A stretch of DNA of 20,499 nt from a virus. This document shows, one piece after another, positions 7,030-14,396 of this stretch (the stretch's first letter is position 1; the number at the start of each line of letters is the position of its first letter). The notes under the pieces were generated by a model that saw nothing but the letters and a program-made list of their open reading frames with translations, was not told the DNA's origin and ran no database searches. The stretch lies in the IMG/VR virus record IMGVR_UViG_3300034152_000117, positions 1 to 20,499 of that record; one strand, written 5' to 3'. The position numbers were made by a program, and so were the translations under genes.

Positions 7030-8550
7030 ATGGCACTGAGGGTAACGAGACAGTTTGGTGAAGTCCTGGGAGCAGGAGAAGGTAAACTGCGCGTCACGCG
7101 CCAGATGGCTGAAGTTCTTGGCTCAGGTGAAGGTAAGCTTCGTGTCACACGGCAGTACATTGAAGTGCTTGCGCTGGCTTTCGTTATTCACGAGAAAACC
7201 TTGACCCAAAATCTTGGCATCACTGATGAGCTTCGTTTGTGGGAGCGACATGAACGCCTAGAAGATACCATGACGCTTACTCAACGTGTTCCCGCTCAGT
7301 TTAGTGAGTCACTATTACAAGATTTAGATTTGGAAGATATTGCTTCTCGGGTTCAAACAAAGAGCCTTACTGACAATCTTAATCTTTCCGAAATCCTTTC
7401 CTACCCTGTCAATGAAGGTGAGCATACATCATTACACGAAACTCTTGCTATGACTGATGGGTTTGATTTTGAGCTTGGGCTTTTCTTTATACTCATTAGT
7501 GATATGGTAATGAGTGATAGTGTAAATGAAATTGGTCCACGATACAAAACTATGTGGACAAGGATGCACTTATATGATGGTTTTCCATACGAAGATTACT
7601 TTGAGAAATTGGAAGATACCATCATATTTTCAGACTGGACTGGGCGTAATTATGAGGCTACTGCTTCATCAACTATGTCCTTGACTCAGGATATGTGGCG
7701 TAGTGAAACTCCTACAACTAGCATGAGCTTGGTTCAAAGTCTTGACTGGGGCAAGACGAAAGGTATCCCGGCTCAATGGTTGAACTTGGAACACACAGTC
7801 GATTTAAGTGGGGATTGGTCTCGTGCTGTCATTGATACTCTTGGTATCGGACATTCACTCACATATTATCTACCTGATCCTTGCGATGACAAAGCATACA
7901 CACCTTTCATTGGAGAGAGTGATGTAACCGATAGCCCTACACCGCCTGATAGCGATGTTCCCTTTGCTCAAGGACTTCCAGAAGGTGAACGATTTCTGTT
8001 ACTGTATCCAGCTTTAGGCGAGTCTACCGATATTGTAGAACTTCGAGCACCTAACTTGGATAACAGAGAGCGACAATCCTTCACGCGAATCAATCGTGAA
8101 ACTCGTGGTGGAAAGCTTTCTATCTTTGCTGATCCAACATGGCCTAAGATCAATACGCTTGTACTTAGTTTCTCTGGGTTGACAAAAGTAGAGGTTGAAG
8201 AAACACAACAATTCATGGTAGACCATATTGGTCAAGAAATCGGAATCATTGATTGGGAAGGCCGCCAATGGGTGGGTATCATCACTACACCTAATGAACG
8301 TGCTGTACAGGATGGTAAGCATGGATTCACCATTACGTTTGAATTTGAAGGATTGATGATTGAGGAAATGCCGTCTGGGAATGCCATGACAATAACAGAC
8401 AGTTTTTCTCACTACTTCCACAAATCACGTTCACTCACGGATACAATTGAATGGACAGCTTGGACGCAACGTTGGGTTGAATTTCCACGAAGTCTGTCGG
8501 ACACACTTGTAATGACAGATGAAGTTGTAGAAACAGTGGAGTCACCATAA
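7030..8550 (+). CDS. Minor tail / tail-tip protein with repeat-rich N-terminus, 506 aa
   Basis: The start follows the previous stop by one base, with AAAGGTAGG as binding site. Residues 3-48 are nearly three copies of a 17-residue unit beginning LRVTRQ and containing EVLG. Residues 50-260 hold degenerate short units of the form L-x-D-x-L-x-(L/M)-(T/S)-(Q/D), which return after the main domain (SLTDTIEWTAW, SLSDTLVMTDE). Residues 318-445 form a compact domain: LRAPNLDNRE, FTRINRETRGG, FADPTWPKINTLVLSFSGL and WEGRQWVGIITTPNE. This type of domain is found in phage proteins coded next to the tail hub. The following 127-aa product looks like a separate protein of the same kind of fold. Tail-tip assembly or fibre attachment is the likely role; distal tail protein is an alternative. 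Confidence 0.65.
   Translation: MALRVTRQFGEVLGAGEGKLRVTRQMAEVLGSGEGKLRVTRQYIEVLALAFVIHEKTLTQNLGITDELRLWERHERLEDTMTLTQRVPAQFSESLLQDLDLEDIASRVQTKSLTDNLNLSEILSYPVNEGEHTSLHETLAMTDGFDFELGLFFILISDMVMSDSVNEIGPRYKTMWTRMHLYDGFPYEDYFEKLEDTIIFSDWTGRNYEATASSTMSLTQDMWRSETPTTSMSLVQSLDWGKTKGIPAQWLNLEHTVDLSGDWSRAVIDTLGIGHSLTYYLPDPCDDKAYTPFIGESDVTDSPTPPDSDVPFAQGLPEGERFLLLYPALGESTDIVELRAPNLDNRERQSFTRINRETRGGKLSIFADPTWPKINTLVLSFSGLTKVEVEETQQFMVDHIGQEIGIIDWEGRQWVGIITTPNERAVQDGKHGFTITFEFEGLMIEEMPSGNAMTITDSFSHYFHKSRSLTDTIEWTAWTQRWVEFPRSLSDTLVMTDEVVETVESP
7036..7173 (+). repeat. In-frame 51-base tandem repeat (2.7 copies)
   Basis: Three units start at 7036, 7087 and 7138 and encode LRVTRQFGEVLGAGEGK, LRVTRQMAEVLGSGEGK and LRVTRQYIEVLA. 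Protein identity is high while third codon positions differ (CTGAGG, CTGCGC, CTTCGT for Leu-Arg), so the units are kept by selection on protein and are not a fresh DNA duplication. Confidence 0.85.
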
Positions 8551-8933
8551 TGCTTATGTTACGTGCCCCCTATCCAGCAATGCAGTCAACTGTCATTCTC
8601 CCTAGTCCTAATTGGGGTGATTCATCAGGGATTGCTTCCACACTTCAAGTGTTACGAGCAATGGATGGAACAGCATATACTTACGTGCATACCAAGGATG
8701 GAAGGAAACGATTGCAGTGGGATTTCACGATTGCACGCCACAAGGCTCTTGAGTTACGAGCTTTCATAAATGCCTACTACCGAGTGCAGATTCAAGTAAC
8801 TGACCACAATGATGACGTATGGATTGGGTATCTAATCAATAATCCATTTGAGCACGCTGGCAGTGGACGTGCTGTTGATTTTCCCGGAGGGGAGACAATG
8901 GACATTACTCTGGAATTTGAGGAGGCTGAGTAA
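8550..8933 (+). CDS. Minor tail protein, 127 aa
   Basis: The TAATG overlap with the 506-aa gene and GTGGAG upstream fix the start. The protein opens MLMLRAPYPAMQSTVILPSP and continues with GWDFTIAR-type strands (LQWDFTIARHKALELRAF), VWIGYLINNPFEH and a beta-rich end, MDITLEFEEAE. This layout (a surface loop, a helix that begins ARHKALELRAFI, a strand with D-x-W-x-G and a closing E-F-E strand) parallels residues 318-445 of the upstream protein, where F-S-G-L, W-V-G-I-I and TITFEFEG occur in the same order. I read both as versions of one tail-tip domain. A ring or adaptor between tail tube and hub is the likely role. It is stop-start coupled to the 980-aa hub gene. Confidence 0.6.
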   Translation: MLMLRAPYPAMQSTVILPSPNWGDSSGIASTLQVLRAMDGTAYTYVHTKDGRKRLQWDFTIARHKALELRAFINAYYRVQIQVTDHNDDVWIGYLINNPFEHAGSGRAVDFPGGETMDITLEFEEAE

Positions 8934-11875
8934 TGCGTGACGTTCCTTCAGGCATCATTGATAATTTGCAACAACAGCATGGCGCAGAACCACTGCTCAT
9001 TATTGAAGTACAGTGGGTTGAAGATGGGCCGCGCGTCATGTACTCCGATCAGAAATTGTCAGGCTTGGATTATCCTTACCCAAGGATCATTCAGGTAGGC
9101 AATTTTGACATGGCAATCCAAGTGGACGGTGCTAGCGATTCGCAACAAATCAATATTACCTTAGATGATATTGACGGTAAACTGAAGACTCTTTTGGATT
9201 CCTATGACATTCATAAGCGTCCAGTGTGGGTATATCAGGGTTTTCAAGGTCTTACTGTCAATCATAAATTTCTCCTCTTCAAAGGTGAAATTAGCAGTCC
9301 TGTTATTTGGAATGAAGGGGAACGTACACTCTCATTTGATGTATTAACACGTCAGGAAGATACTGAAGTTGCCTTCTCAATGGAGGAAGGTGATTTTGCA
9401 AGCATCCCGGAAGAAGCTTTTGGCAAAGTTTGGCCCCTTGTCTTTGGAGAAGTTTGCAACATGCAAGCTGTTCAAGTTCGGGCTCCGCTTCGTGGTATCA
9501 TTACGCATGGTGAAGGTATCCATGACTTCACGTTGCCAGACAGAATTTGTCAAGTATGCTATATTCAGTGTCCAAGCGTATCTACAGGGCAGAGGACTAC
9601 GCTACAACCAGATGGACAAGGTGGGTATGAACAACAAACTGAACATACTTATGGACCCGACTTAGAGTGTGTAACATACCGTTTTGAGGAAATGTGCAAT
9701 TTGGAATACTTGCTAGAACAGCAACAATCCTATGAGCACTTGTACCTAAACATTCGTGGTGGTGAAGAGTTTCCCCAAGAAGAAACTATCACTCTAAATA
9801 TTGGTGGTGGATTATTTACTGGCTTCTTTAGTGGGCCACAGTTTCGAGTTTTAGAACGAAAGCACCCAGAATACGACACAACAGAACACGTAGCATGTGC
9901 GCCTGTTGCCGATCGCTCTATTGGATTGGTTGAAACCTATTGGACAGGTTGTTGGAAAGAAACGGATACAGGTACAGCTTGGTATTTCGATATAAATGAA
10001 TGTACGTGTCCAGAAGATTGTGACGCTGATCCAGTCTTTAGGCAAGCGTATGAAGGTGGCCCGACTGAATCTCAAGCTGTCTATGATGCTATGCCAACAT
10101 CAAGCTTCTTCTGGATTCCACCAGGAACCGATGTATACCTGGAAGATGAGGCTGAAATTCTTTACATCGTAAGCTTACTTCCGGCAACAATCAATCACGT
10201 AGCTGCATACAAGTCACAACCAACTGGTAGAAAGCTACTACTTGAAGTTCCGTCTGACTATTATACAGTCTACGAGACAGACTATGATGGTTATACGGTT
10301 ACTGAAATTGGTTTGAACAAGAAACTCAGCTTGTATGATTCAGACTGGGATGATGAACTTTATATCTCGTTGACTTCTGATATTGGTCCAAACCCGGTTG
10401 ACATCATTGAATGGTTGGTCAATAAGTATACCAATCTCACAATCGACACAGATTCATTTGATCTTGTTCGAGCCAATATGACAAATTACCCAACAAATTT
10501 TTGGGTTAAAGAACGCATGAATATTCTTGATTTGATTCAGGACATTGCCTATCAAACTCGGTGTGCAGTTTATGTGAGAAATGATGTTATCTTCATCAAG
10601 TATCTCTCAAAAGAACCCACTTCTGTTCGCACACTAGAAGCCAGTGATATTCTTGTAGGTACGTTTCAGGTCAGTTACACACCTACTGAAGATTTGGTGA
10701 CAAAGCATTCTGTCACATGGCAAAATGGAGAAGCTGGTATAGAGGATGATGATGAGGTTGTACGAAAGATTATTCTCAAGCACAACGTTCCCAAGTATGG
10801 TGTCCAAGAAGAAAGCTACGATTACTATACGCAGAATACCTATGATACGATCCTAAAGTCAGCAACCTTCTGGCTCATTCGACGTTCACACACTTGGAAG
10901 ATAGTGGAGTTTGATACTCCGATCAAGCATCTTGATCTTGATTTGTTTGATTGCATTACGTTGGATTTGCCACAGTTTTCTTCAACACCTGTGAAATGTG
11001 TCATCACAAAAGCACAGTTTGATAACGCTAACAATACCATGCACTTTGAGGCATGGACTCCAATTCGTGCTGGGGATTCCGAGCCCTATTTCTGGGCCTG
11101 GCCTGCGGAGCAAGCTGCGTACAGACGTTGGCCTTTGGATGAGGAAACAGAATGGGCTGATCCTGGCTATGACTTCAATGTCACGCCCCCAGAAGATCAT
11201 ATATTGTCTGGAGGCGATACGACACAAGATGAGAACTTCGTTGTTCTTACAAGTGGTGATCGTTTTCCATCTGATCTGGATGATGGTCCGCTAACCGTCT
11301 TCTGTGAAATCTCAGATTTTGAGGATGTTGAAGAAGAGGCACCTGAATTTAAGGCTTTGAAACTAGCTCAGAAAACCAGTCGTCAACAAACTGAGCAAAC
11401 CATGAATGGAGATGTACCGGCGGCTGGACAATCAGGGGGTGACTCTGACAAGAAGAAGAAGCGTACTGCTTGTGGACAACCGCAGTACGGTGATGGGTGT
11501 ATTTACGAAGTAATTGTTTGGTATGTCATGCCACACATGGCAGGAGTAACTTCAGGCAAGATTCTTGGTGGCTGCATAGGTGGACCCTGCTGGTGTTTGA
11601 AGGGCGGTCAACCTTGTATGTCTTTGATGTCATCCTTCTGTCATACCTTTGGTGCTGCTTCTTCTGCATGGGCATTTTACCAGGCAAAAAAGGCTGAGAT
11701 TGAAGCTTTGAAGGCAGGTTGTGGATATTATTGTTATGTATGGGCCCCATATATGGTAAAATCTCCACGAGCAATTCCTGACCCAGATTCACCTTTTAGT
11801 GGATGTGAGGAGTTTCCGGGTGATCCTAATGCACCAGGTCAGGGGGAACAATATGAACCAACTAAAGTGGTTTAA
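8933..11875 (+). CDS. Tail hub / tail-tip protein with Cys-rich C-terminus, 980 aa
   Basis: GAGGAGG lies 7 bases before ATG 8933. The N-terminus (PSGIIDNLQQQHGAEPLLIIEV, then ITLDDIDGKL) resembles phage tail hub proteins. A hub-like block around residues 489-565 reads DIIEWLVNKYTNLTID, FWVKERMNILDLIQDIAYQT and VFIKYLS-like, as in central tail-tip proteins. Cysteines come in clusters: ICQVCYIQC (about 205-213), CTCPEDC (about 356-362), and a C-terminal stretch (about 846-925) with nine Cys in a Gly-rich, moderately hydrophobic context, including GGCIGGPCWCLKGGQPC. A Lys run (KKKKR, about 840) precedes that stretch. It probably caps the tail and opens or contacts the cell envelope. The Cys-rich end is unusual for such hubs and may be an added metal-binding or disulphide-linked domain. 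Confidence 0.7.
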   Translation: MRDVPSGIIDNLQQQHGAEPLLIIEVQWVEDGPRVMYSDQKLSGLDYPYPRIIQVGNFDMAIQVDGASDSQQINITLDDIDGKLKTLLDSYDIHKRPVWVYQGFQGLTVNHKFLLFKGEISSPVIWNEGERTLSFDVLTRQEDTEVAFSMEEGDFASIPEEAFGKVWPLVFGEVCNMQAVQVRAPLRGIITHGEGIHDFTLPDRICQVCYIQCPSVSTGQRTTLQPDGQGGYEQQTEHTYGPDLECVTYRFEEMCNLEYLLEQQQSYEHLYLNIRGGEEFPQEETITLNIGGGLFTGFFSGPQFRVLERKHPEYDTTEHVACAPVADRSIGLVETYWTGCWKETDTGTAWYFDINECTCPEDCDADPVFRQAYEGGPTESQAVYDAMPTSSFFWIPPGTDVYLEDEAEILYIVSLLPATINHVAAYKSQPTGRKLLLEVPSDYYTVYETDYDGYTVTEIGLNKKLSLYDSDWDDELYISLTSDIGPNPVDIIEWLVNKYTNLTIDTDSFDLVRANMTNYPTNFWVKERMNILDLIQDIAYQTRCAVYVRNDVIFIKYLSKEPTSVRTLEASDILVGTFQVSYTPTEDLVTKHSVTWQNGEAGIEDDDEVVRKIILKHNVPKYGVQEESYDYYTQNTYDTILKSATFWLIRRSHTWKIVEFDTPIKHLDLDLFDCITLDLPQFSSTPVKCVITKAQFDNANNTMHFEAWTPIRAGDSEPYFWAWPAEQAAYRRWPLDEETEWADPGYDFNVTPPEDHILSGGDTTQDENFVVLTSGDRFPSDLDDGPLTVFCEISDFEDVEEEAPEFKALKLAQKTSRQQTEQTMNGDVPAAGQSGGDSDKKKKRTACGQPQYGDGCIYEVIVWYVMPHMAGVTSGKILGGCIGGPCWCLKGGQPCMSLMSSFCHTFGAASSAWAFYQAKKAEIEALKAGCGYYCYVWAPYMVKSPRAIPDPDSPFSGCEEFPGDPNAPGQGEQYEPTKVV

Positions 11876-11886
11876 GGGAGAGAGAG

Positions 11887-12270
11887 ATGAAAGAGAGAGT
11901 TTGCAAACATCAACGGACGATATTTGAGACTCATACAAAGGTCCATATCTCGTCTTGTGGTAACTACAAATGCTTGCACCATTGCGCACCAGTTAGCCAC
12001 ATGATCTGTGATGATTGTCCGTTGCGTGAATGTCCTGATTCAGAGGATCAGCAGTATGTGGAAACATTACAAGAAGACGTGTATGCAAGGGAGGAACTTC
12101 CTACACGTACTCCAGAAGAACGTCAACAAATCCTGGATACATATTGCCTCAAATGCAAGCATTTTGACAAGGAAGGAAAAACCTGTTTAGTGTGCTCTTG
12201 TACAGCAGGGGCACCAGTTGATGAATACGCAAAGTATCAGGACTTTCACTGTCCTCTGGAGTTATGGTAA
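11887..12270 (+). CDS. Cys-rich zinc-binding-type protein A, 127 aa
   Basis: GGGAGAG precedes ATG 11887 closely after the hub stop. The protein has two cysteine modules. The N-terminal one has C6, C24, C29, C33, C41, C44 and C49, with CDDCPLREC. The C-terminal one has C87, C90, C100, C103, C105, H121, C122 and a terminal Trp (YCLKCKHFD, CLVCSC, HCPLELW). The middle (about 50-85) is acidic and probably helical. The C-terminal pattern C-x2-C-x9-C-x2-C-x-C followed by HCP-x3-W recurs in small phage proteins near tail genes and looks like a double zinc knuckle. No enzymatic residues are recognised. The next gene encodes a longer relative, so the pair probably arose by duplication. Role unknown: tail-associated metal-binding domain or a regulator. 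Confidence 0.6.
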   Translation: MKERVCKHQRTIFETHTKVHISSCGNYKCLHHCAPVSHMICDDCPLRECPDSEDQQYVETLQEDVYAREELPTRTPEERQQILDTYCLKCKHFDKEGKTCLVCSCTAGAPVDEYAKYQDFHCPLELW

Positions 12271-13013
12271 TGCTTACTTGTCAAAAACGACGCAAGATCG
12301 TTAGAAAAGAACGTGATGGCTCGAAGCGGGAGTTCTTTCGCTGCGCACATGGAGCAACCTGTACCTATCGGCAAGAAGTAGACGAACAAACGTGTGAGGG
12401 TTGCGTACTTCGTCAAGTCTTGCTAAGCCAACAACCATGCAGTCCAAAGCCACCAAAAGAGCCAGTCTATAAACAGGCAACGTATGGTGAGGATGCTGAA
12501 ATTCGCTATGAATGTATTGATGCTGATTTACCTGAGTGTCCAGATGGCTATAAACGTCGTTCTGATGATCCTTGGACCTTTGATCCAATTTGGTTTCCCT
12601 GCCCCTATCGAGTTTTCAACAATGACTTGAAACCGGATGGGTCTATCAAGATCAATGCTTACTGTGCATTAGCAAAGAAACCAGTAGACTTCAAAGAATG
12701 TGATCGTTGTCAAGGTGCAATCACCAAAGTTGGTGCAACATTGAATCCAGAAGACATTCCAGAAATTCCAGGGCTAACAATACAGGTTCAGAACTATTGG
12801 CGAGCCGTTAAGCGTTGGATTGCAGCAGGTAGACCTACCCGTACTGACAAAGAAGTGAAATTGCTTCACGAAAGTTACTGCACTCGTTGTGATTGGTACG
12901 ATGAGAAAAGCAAGCGATGCAAAGGCTGTGGTTGTAAGGTACGAGCAGAGGGGGCTGCTATGCTGAATAAGATCAGAATGGCGACAGAGCACTGTCCACG
13001 TAACTTCTGGTAA
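12270..13013 (+). CDS. Cys-rich zinc-binding-type protein B, 247 aa
   Basis: ATG 12270 is chosen over ATG 12264 because it gives the TAATG overlap used throughout this operon and 8 bases after GGAG instead of 2. It has the same two end modules as protein A: C4, C25, C31, C42, C45 with CEGCVLR, and C204, C207, C217, C220, C222, H241, C242, W247. The spacings 204/207/217/220/222 equal protein A's 87/90/100/103/105. Between them it carries an extra segment (about 85-155) with FPCPYRVFNND, YCALAKKPVDF and ECDRC, a likely third zinc site. The shared pattern proves homology with A. Function is unknown; the position behind the tail hub suggests a virion or late role. Confidence 0.6.
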   Translation: MLTCQKRRKIVRKERDGSKREFFRCAHGATCTYRQEVDEQTCEGCVLRQVLLSQQPCSPKPPKEPVYKQATYGEDAEIRYECIDADLPECPDGYKRRSDDPWTFDPIWFPCPYRVFNNDLKPDGSIKINAYCALAKKPVDFKECDRCQGAITKVGATLNPEDIPEIPGLTIQVQNYWRAVKRWIAAGRPTRTDKEVKLLHESYCTRCDWYDEKSKRCKGCGCKVRAEGAAMLNKIRMATEHCPRNFW

Positions 13014-13021
13014 CGATAACC

Positions 13022-13098
13022 AGCAGGTCGTAGTTGGCAAGCGGCATTACAGTCACTAATCGAATCACGCCGCGATAGTCAAACGTGGACGACCTGCT
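13022..13098 (+). other. Nested inverted repeat in leader of small basic gene
   Basis: AGCAGGTCGT (13022-13031) is the exact reverse complement of ACGACCTGCT (13089-13098), and inside it GCGGC (13041-13045) matches GCCGC (13069-13073). The RNA would end 11 bases before the Shine-Dalgarno AAGGGGA of the 48-aa gene. The sequence after the outer arm is ACCA, as at a tRNA end, but no D, anticodon or T arm can be drawn. A cis-acting leader, cruciform or decayed tRNA-like element are options. Confidence 0.45.
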
Positions 13099-13119
13099 AC
13101 CAATATAAGGGGAAGTGCA

Positions 13120-13266
13120 ATGGGTTGTTGCGCAGGTGGAAGAAAGAGAGTAGGGAATCGAAGCGCAAAGAATGTGCGTATTCCCGGAGCAGCGCGAACG
13201 AAGCTTTCCAAGATGCCACGTGCAGGGAAACGCAAGGGTCGGAAAGCTCAAGGGCGCAAAAGATAA
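13120..13266 (+). CDS. Very basic small protein, 48 aa
   Basis: ATG 13120 follows AAGGGGA with 6-7 bases of spacing, a strong site, and the frame runs to TAA 13264-13266. The protein starts MGCCAGGRKR and ends GKRKGRKAQGRKR; 18 of 48 residues are Arg or Lys and there is no Asp or Glu at all. Nothing hydrophobic long enough for a membrane segment is present. Composition suggests a nucleic-acid-binding, protamine-like or RNA-binding peptide. It is the last rightward gene before the convergent replication operon and sits 106 bases behind Cys-rich protein B. No family is recognised. The strong binding site and extreme composition make it a probable real gene. Confidence 0.6.
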   Translation: MGCCAGGRKRVGNRSAKNVRIPGAARTKLSKMPRAGKRKGRKAQGRKR

Positions 13267-13306
13267 CGCCGCCGGGGCCACGTTGGCAAGTCCAGCGGGG
13301 AGCAAA

Positions 13307-13924
13307 TCAATGTCCAAAGGAAGACAGCATCGCTTTGTACAACTTTGCTTCAGCAAGAGCGTCAGAAAGGGCATCGTGGGCATTCTCAACCTTGATACCA
13401 TACTTCTTGCACACCGCCCCAAGGCTGACATACGGAAAAGGTGTCTTTAGCCCGTGGTATGAAGCGGCATCGTTGATGCTTAATGCGAAGAGCATTGTGT
13501 CACGTGGATGGGGATGAAAGAATTGGTTGAAGGATTCAATCCCAAGCCAGTGCATTAGAAAACCACGCTCAAAAGCCCAGTTGTGTGCTAAAGGCATCAA
13601 GCTTCGTTGGAATGGTAGATCAAGATTCTGAAACCATTCATCAAACAGATCAGCAATCTTCCAGGCGTCGGGGCTATTGCTCACTAGCTCATCTATGTCA
13701 AGTCCATGAACCATTTGGGCTCCATGCTCGCATCGCTCTGGGTGAGCCGGTGCGATGTTCATGTAGAAGGGATTGATGTCGGGGACAGGTTCAATCTCGC
13801 TAGTAAGCGGCACGACAGCAATCTGAATGATCTCGTGGTAGCCTGCCACGCGACCAGTTGTTTCAACGTCAACAGCAACCATCATGTTGCCATTCAAATT
13901 CAGTAAGCTACTAGGTGCTGGCAT
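13307..13924 (-). CDS. DEDDh 3'-5' exonuclease (DnaQ/RNase T-like), 205 aa
   Basis: The start is ATG at 13924, since AGGAG sits 7 bases upstream; the longer frame adds 38 unrelated basic residues. Motif Exo I is VDVETTG (D19, E21); Exo II is HNWAFERGFL (114-123); an intermediate RDTM has D142; Exo III is NAHDALSDALAEAKLY, with H183 and D188. These are the residues of the DEDDh fold, which removes nucleotides from 3' ends with two metal ions. The usual Exo II aspartate is a glutamate (E119), so activity may be changed. In a phage replication operon, proofreading for a polymerase in trans or end trimming is likely. It is the last gene of the leftward operon and is overlapped by the HNH gene by 14 bases. 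Confidence 0.8.
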   Translation of the reverse strand: MPAPSSLLNLNGNMMVAVDVETTGRVAGYHEIIQIAVVPLTSEIEPVPDINPFYMNIAPAHPERCEHGAQMVHGLDIDELVSNSPDAWKIADLFDEWFQNLDLPFQRSLMPLAHNWAFERGFLMHWLGIESFNQFFHPHPRDTMLFALSINDAASYHGLKTPFPYVSLGAVCKKYGIKVENAHDALSDALAEAKLYKAMLSSFGH

Positions 13925-14396
13925 GAAAAATCTCCTGAGATATATGTTTCCATGTTTTGCCAAGAAGTATCGCGCTAATAGTGCGGTGATTGACACCAAA
14001 TTGCGCCGCAGTCTTTTCAAGTGTCTGAGTGTAACCAATACTCAGTATAGCACGAACATCATCTTCCGTTAATTTAGCTCGTAAGTTCACACCCTTAGCT
14101 TGACGATTCTTATGGACTTTATCGGCAGTATTGTCTTTATTAGTGCCTAGCCAAAGATGATAAGGATTACAACATGAAGGATTATCACAAGTATGACAAA
14201 CCGCTGCTTTCAGTGGGTCTTTATTGAACCATAGGTAATAAGCAATACGATGTGCCAGAAAATCAGAAAAGCGGCCATATCCATTATCGTCTTTATGTCC
14301 ATACCACTCCCAGCACAGTAACTTATTTCTGGCTTGAACTTGAATCCAAAATTTCGCCTGTGCTTGCGTTGTGAAGTTAGGCAGTGGTCGATTCAT
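13911..14396 (-). CDS. HNH endonuclease, 161 aa
   Basis: ATG 14396 has AAGGA 8 bases upstream (14402 ATG is too close to it). The N-terminal half holds CWEWYGHKDDNGYGRF, then LAHRIAYYLW (48-57) and the HNH core CHTCDNPSCCNPYHLWLGTN (67-86), with His68, the zinc-type cysteines C67, C70, C75 and C76, and His80. This is the HNH form seen in phage free-standing homing-type nucleases. The C-terminus has KLTEDDVRAIL and a helix-turn-helix-like EKTAAQFGVNHRTISAILLG (127-146), a likely DNA-recognition part. It overlaps the gene before by 20 bases and the exonuclease by 14, in different frames. It most likely nicks or cuts DNA at a chosen site, as a mobile passenger; a packaging-type role is less likely. 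Confidence 0.8.
   Translation of the reverse strand: MNRPLPNFTTQAQAKFWIQVQARNKLLCWEWYGHKDDNGYGRFSDFLAHRIAYYLWFNKDPLKAAVCHTCDNPSCCNPYHLWLGTNKDNTADKVHKNRQAKGVNLRAKLTEDDVRAILSIGYTQTLEKTAAQFGVNHRTISAILLGKTWKHISQEIFHAST

Noticed and set aside
13021-13102. tRNA gene suggested by a 7-bp acceptor-like stem and a following ACCA
   Set aside because: The pairing continues to 10 bp, past a normal acceptor stem. There is no T arm of the TTCRA type next to the 3' strand, no pairing D arm and no 7-base anticodon loop with T at position 33.
13267-13306. Bidirectional terminator between convergent genes
   Set aside because: Only a weak 4-bp hairpin (GCCA-CGT-TGGC) without a T run on either strand; nothing supports termination there.
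13120-13517. Overlapping 130-codon rightward frame (from 13125) across the 3' end of the exonuclease
   Set aside because: It runs antisense into the DEDDh exonuclease, and the in-register 48-aa frame starting at 13120 has the strong binding site.
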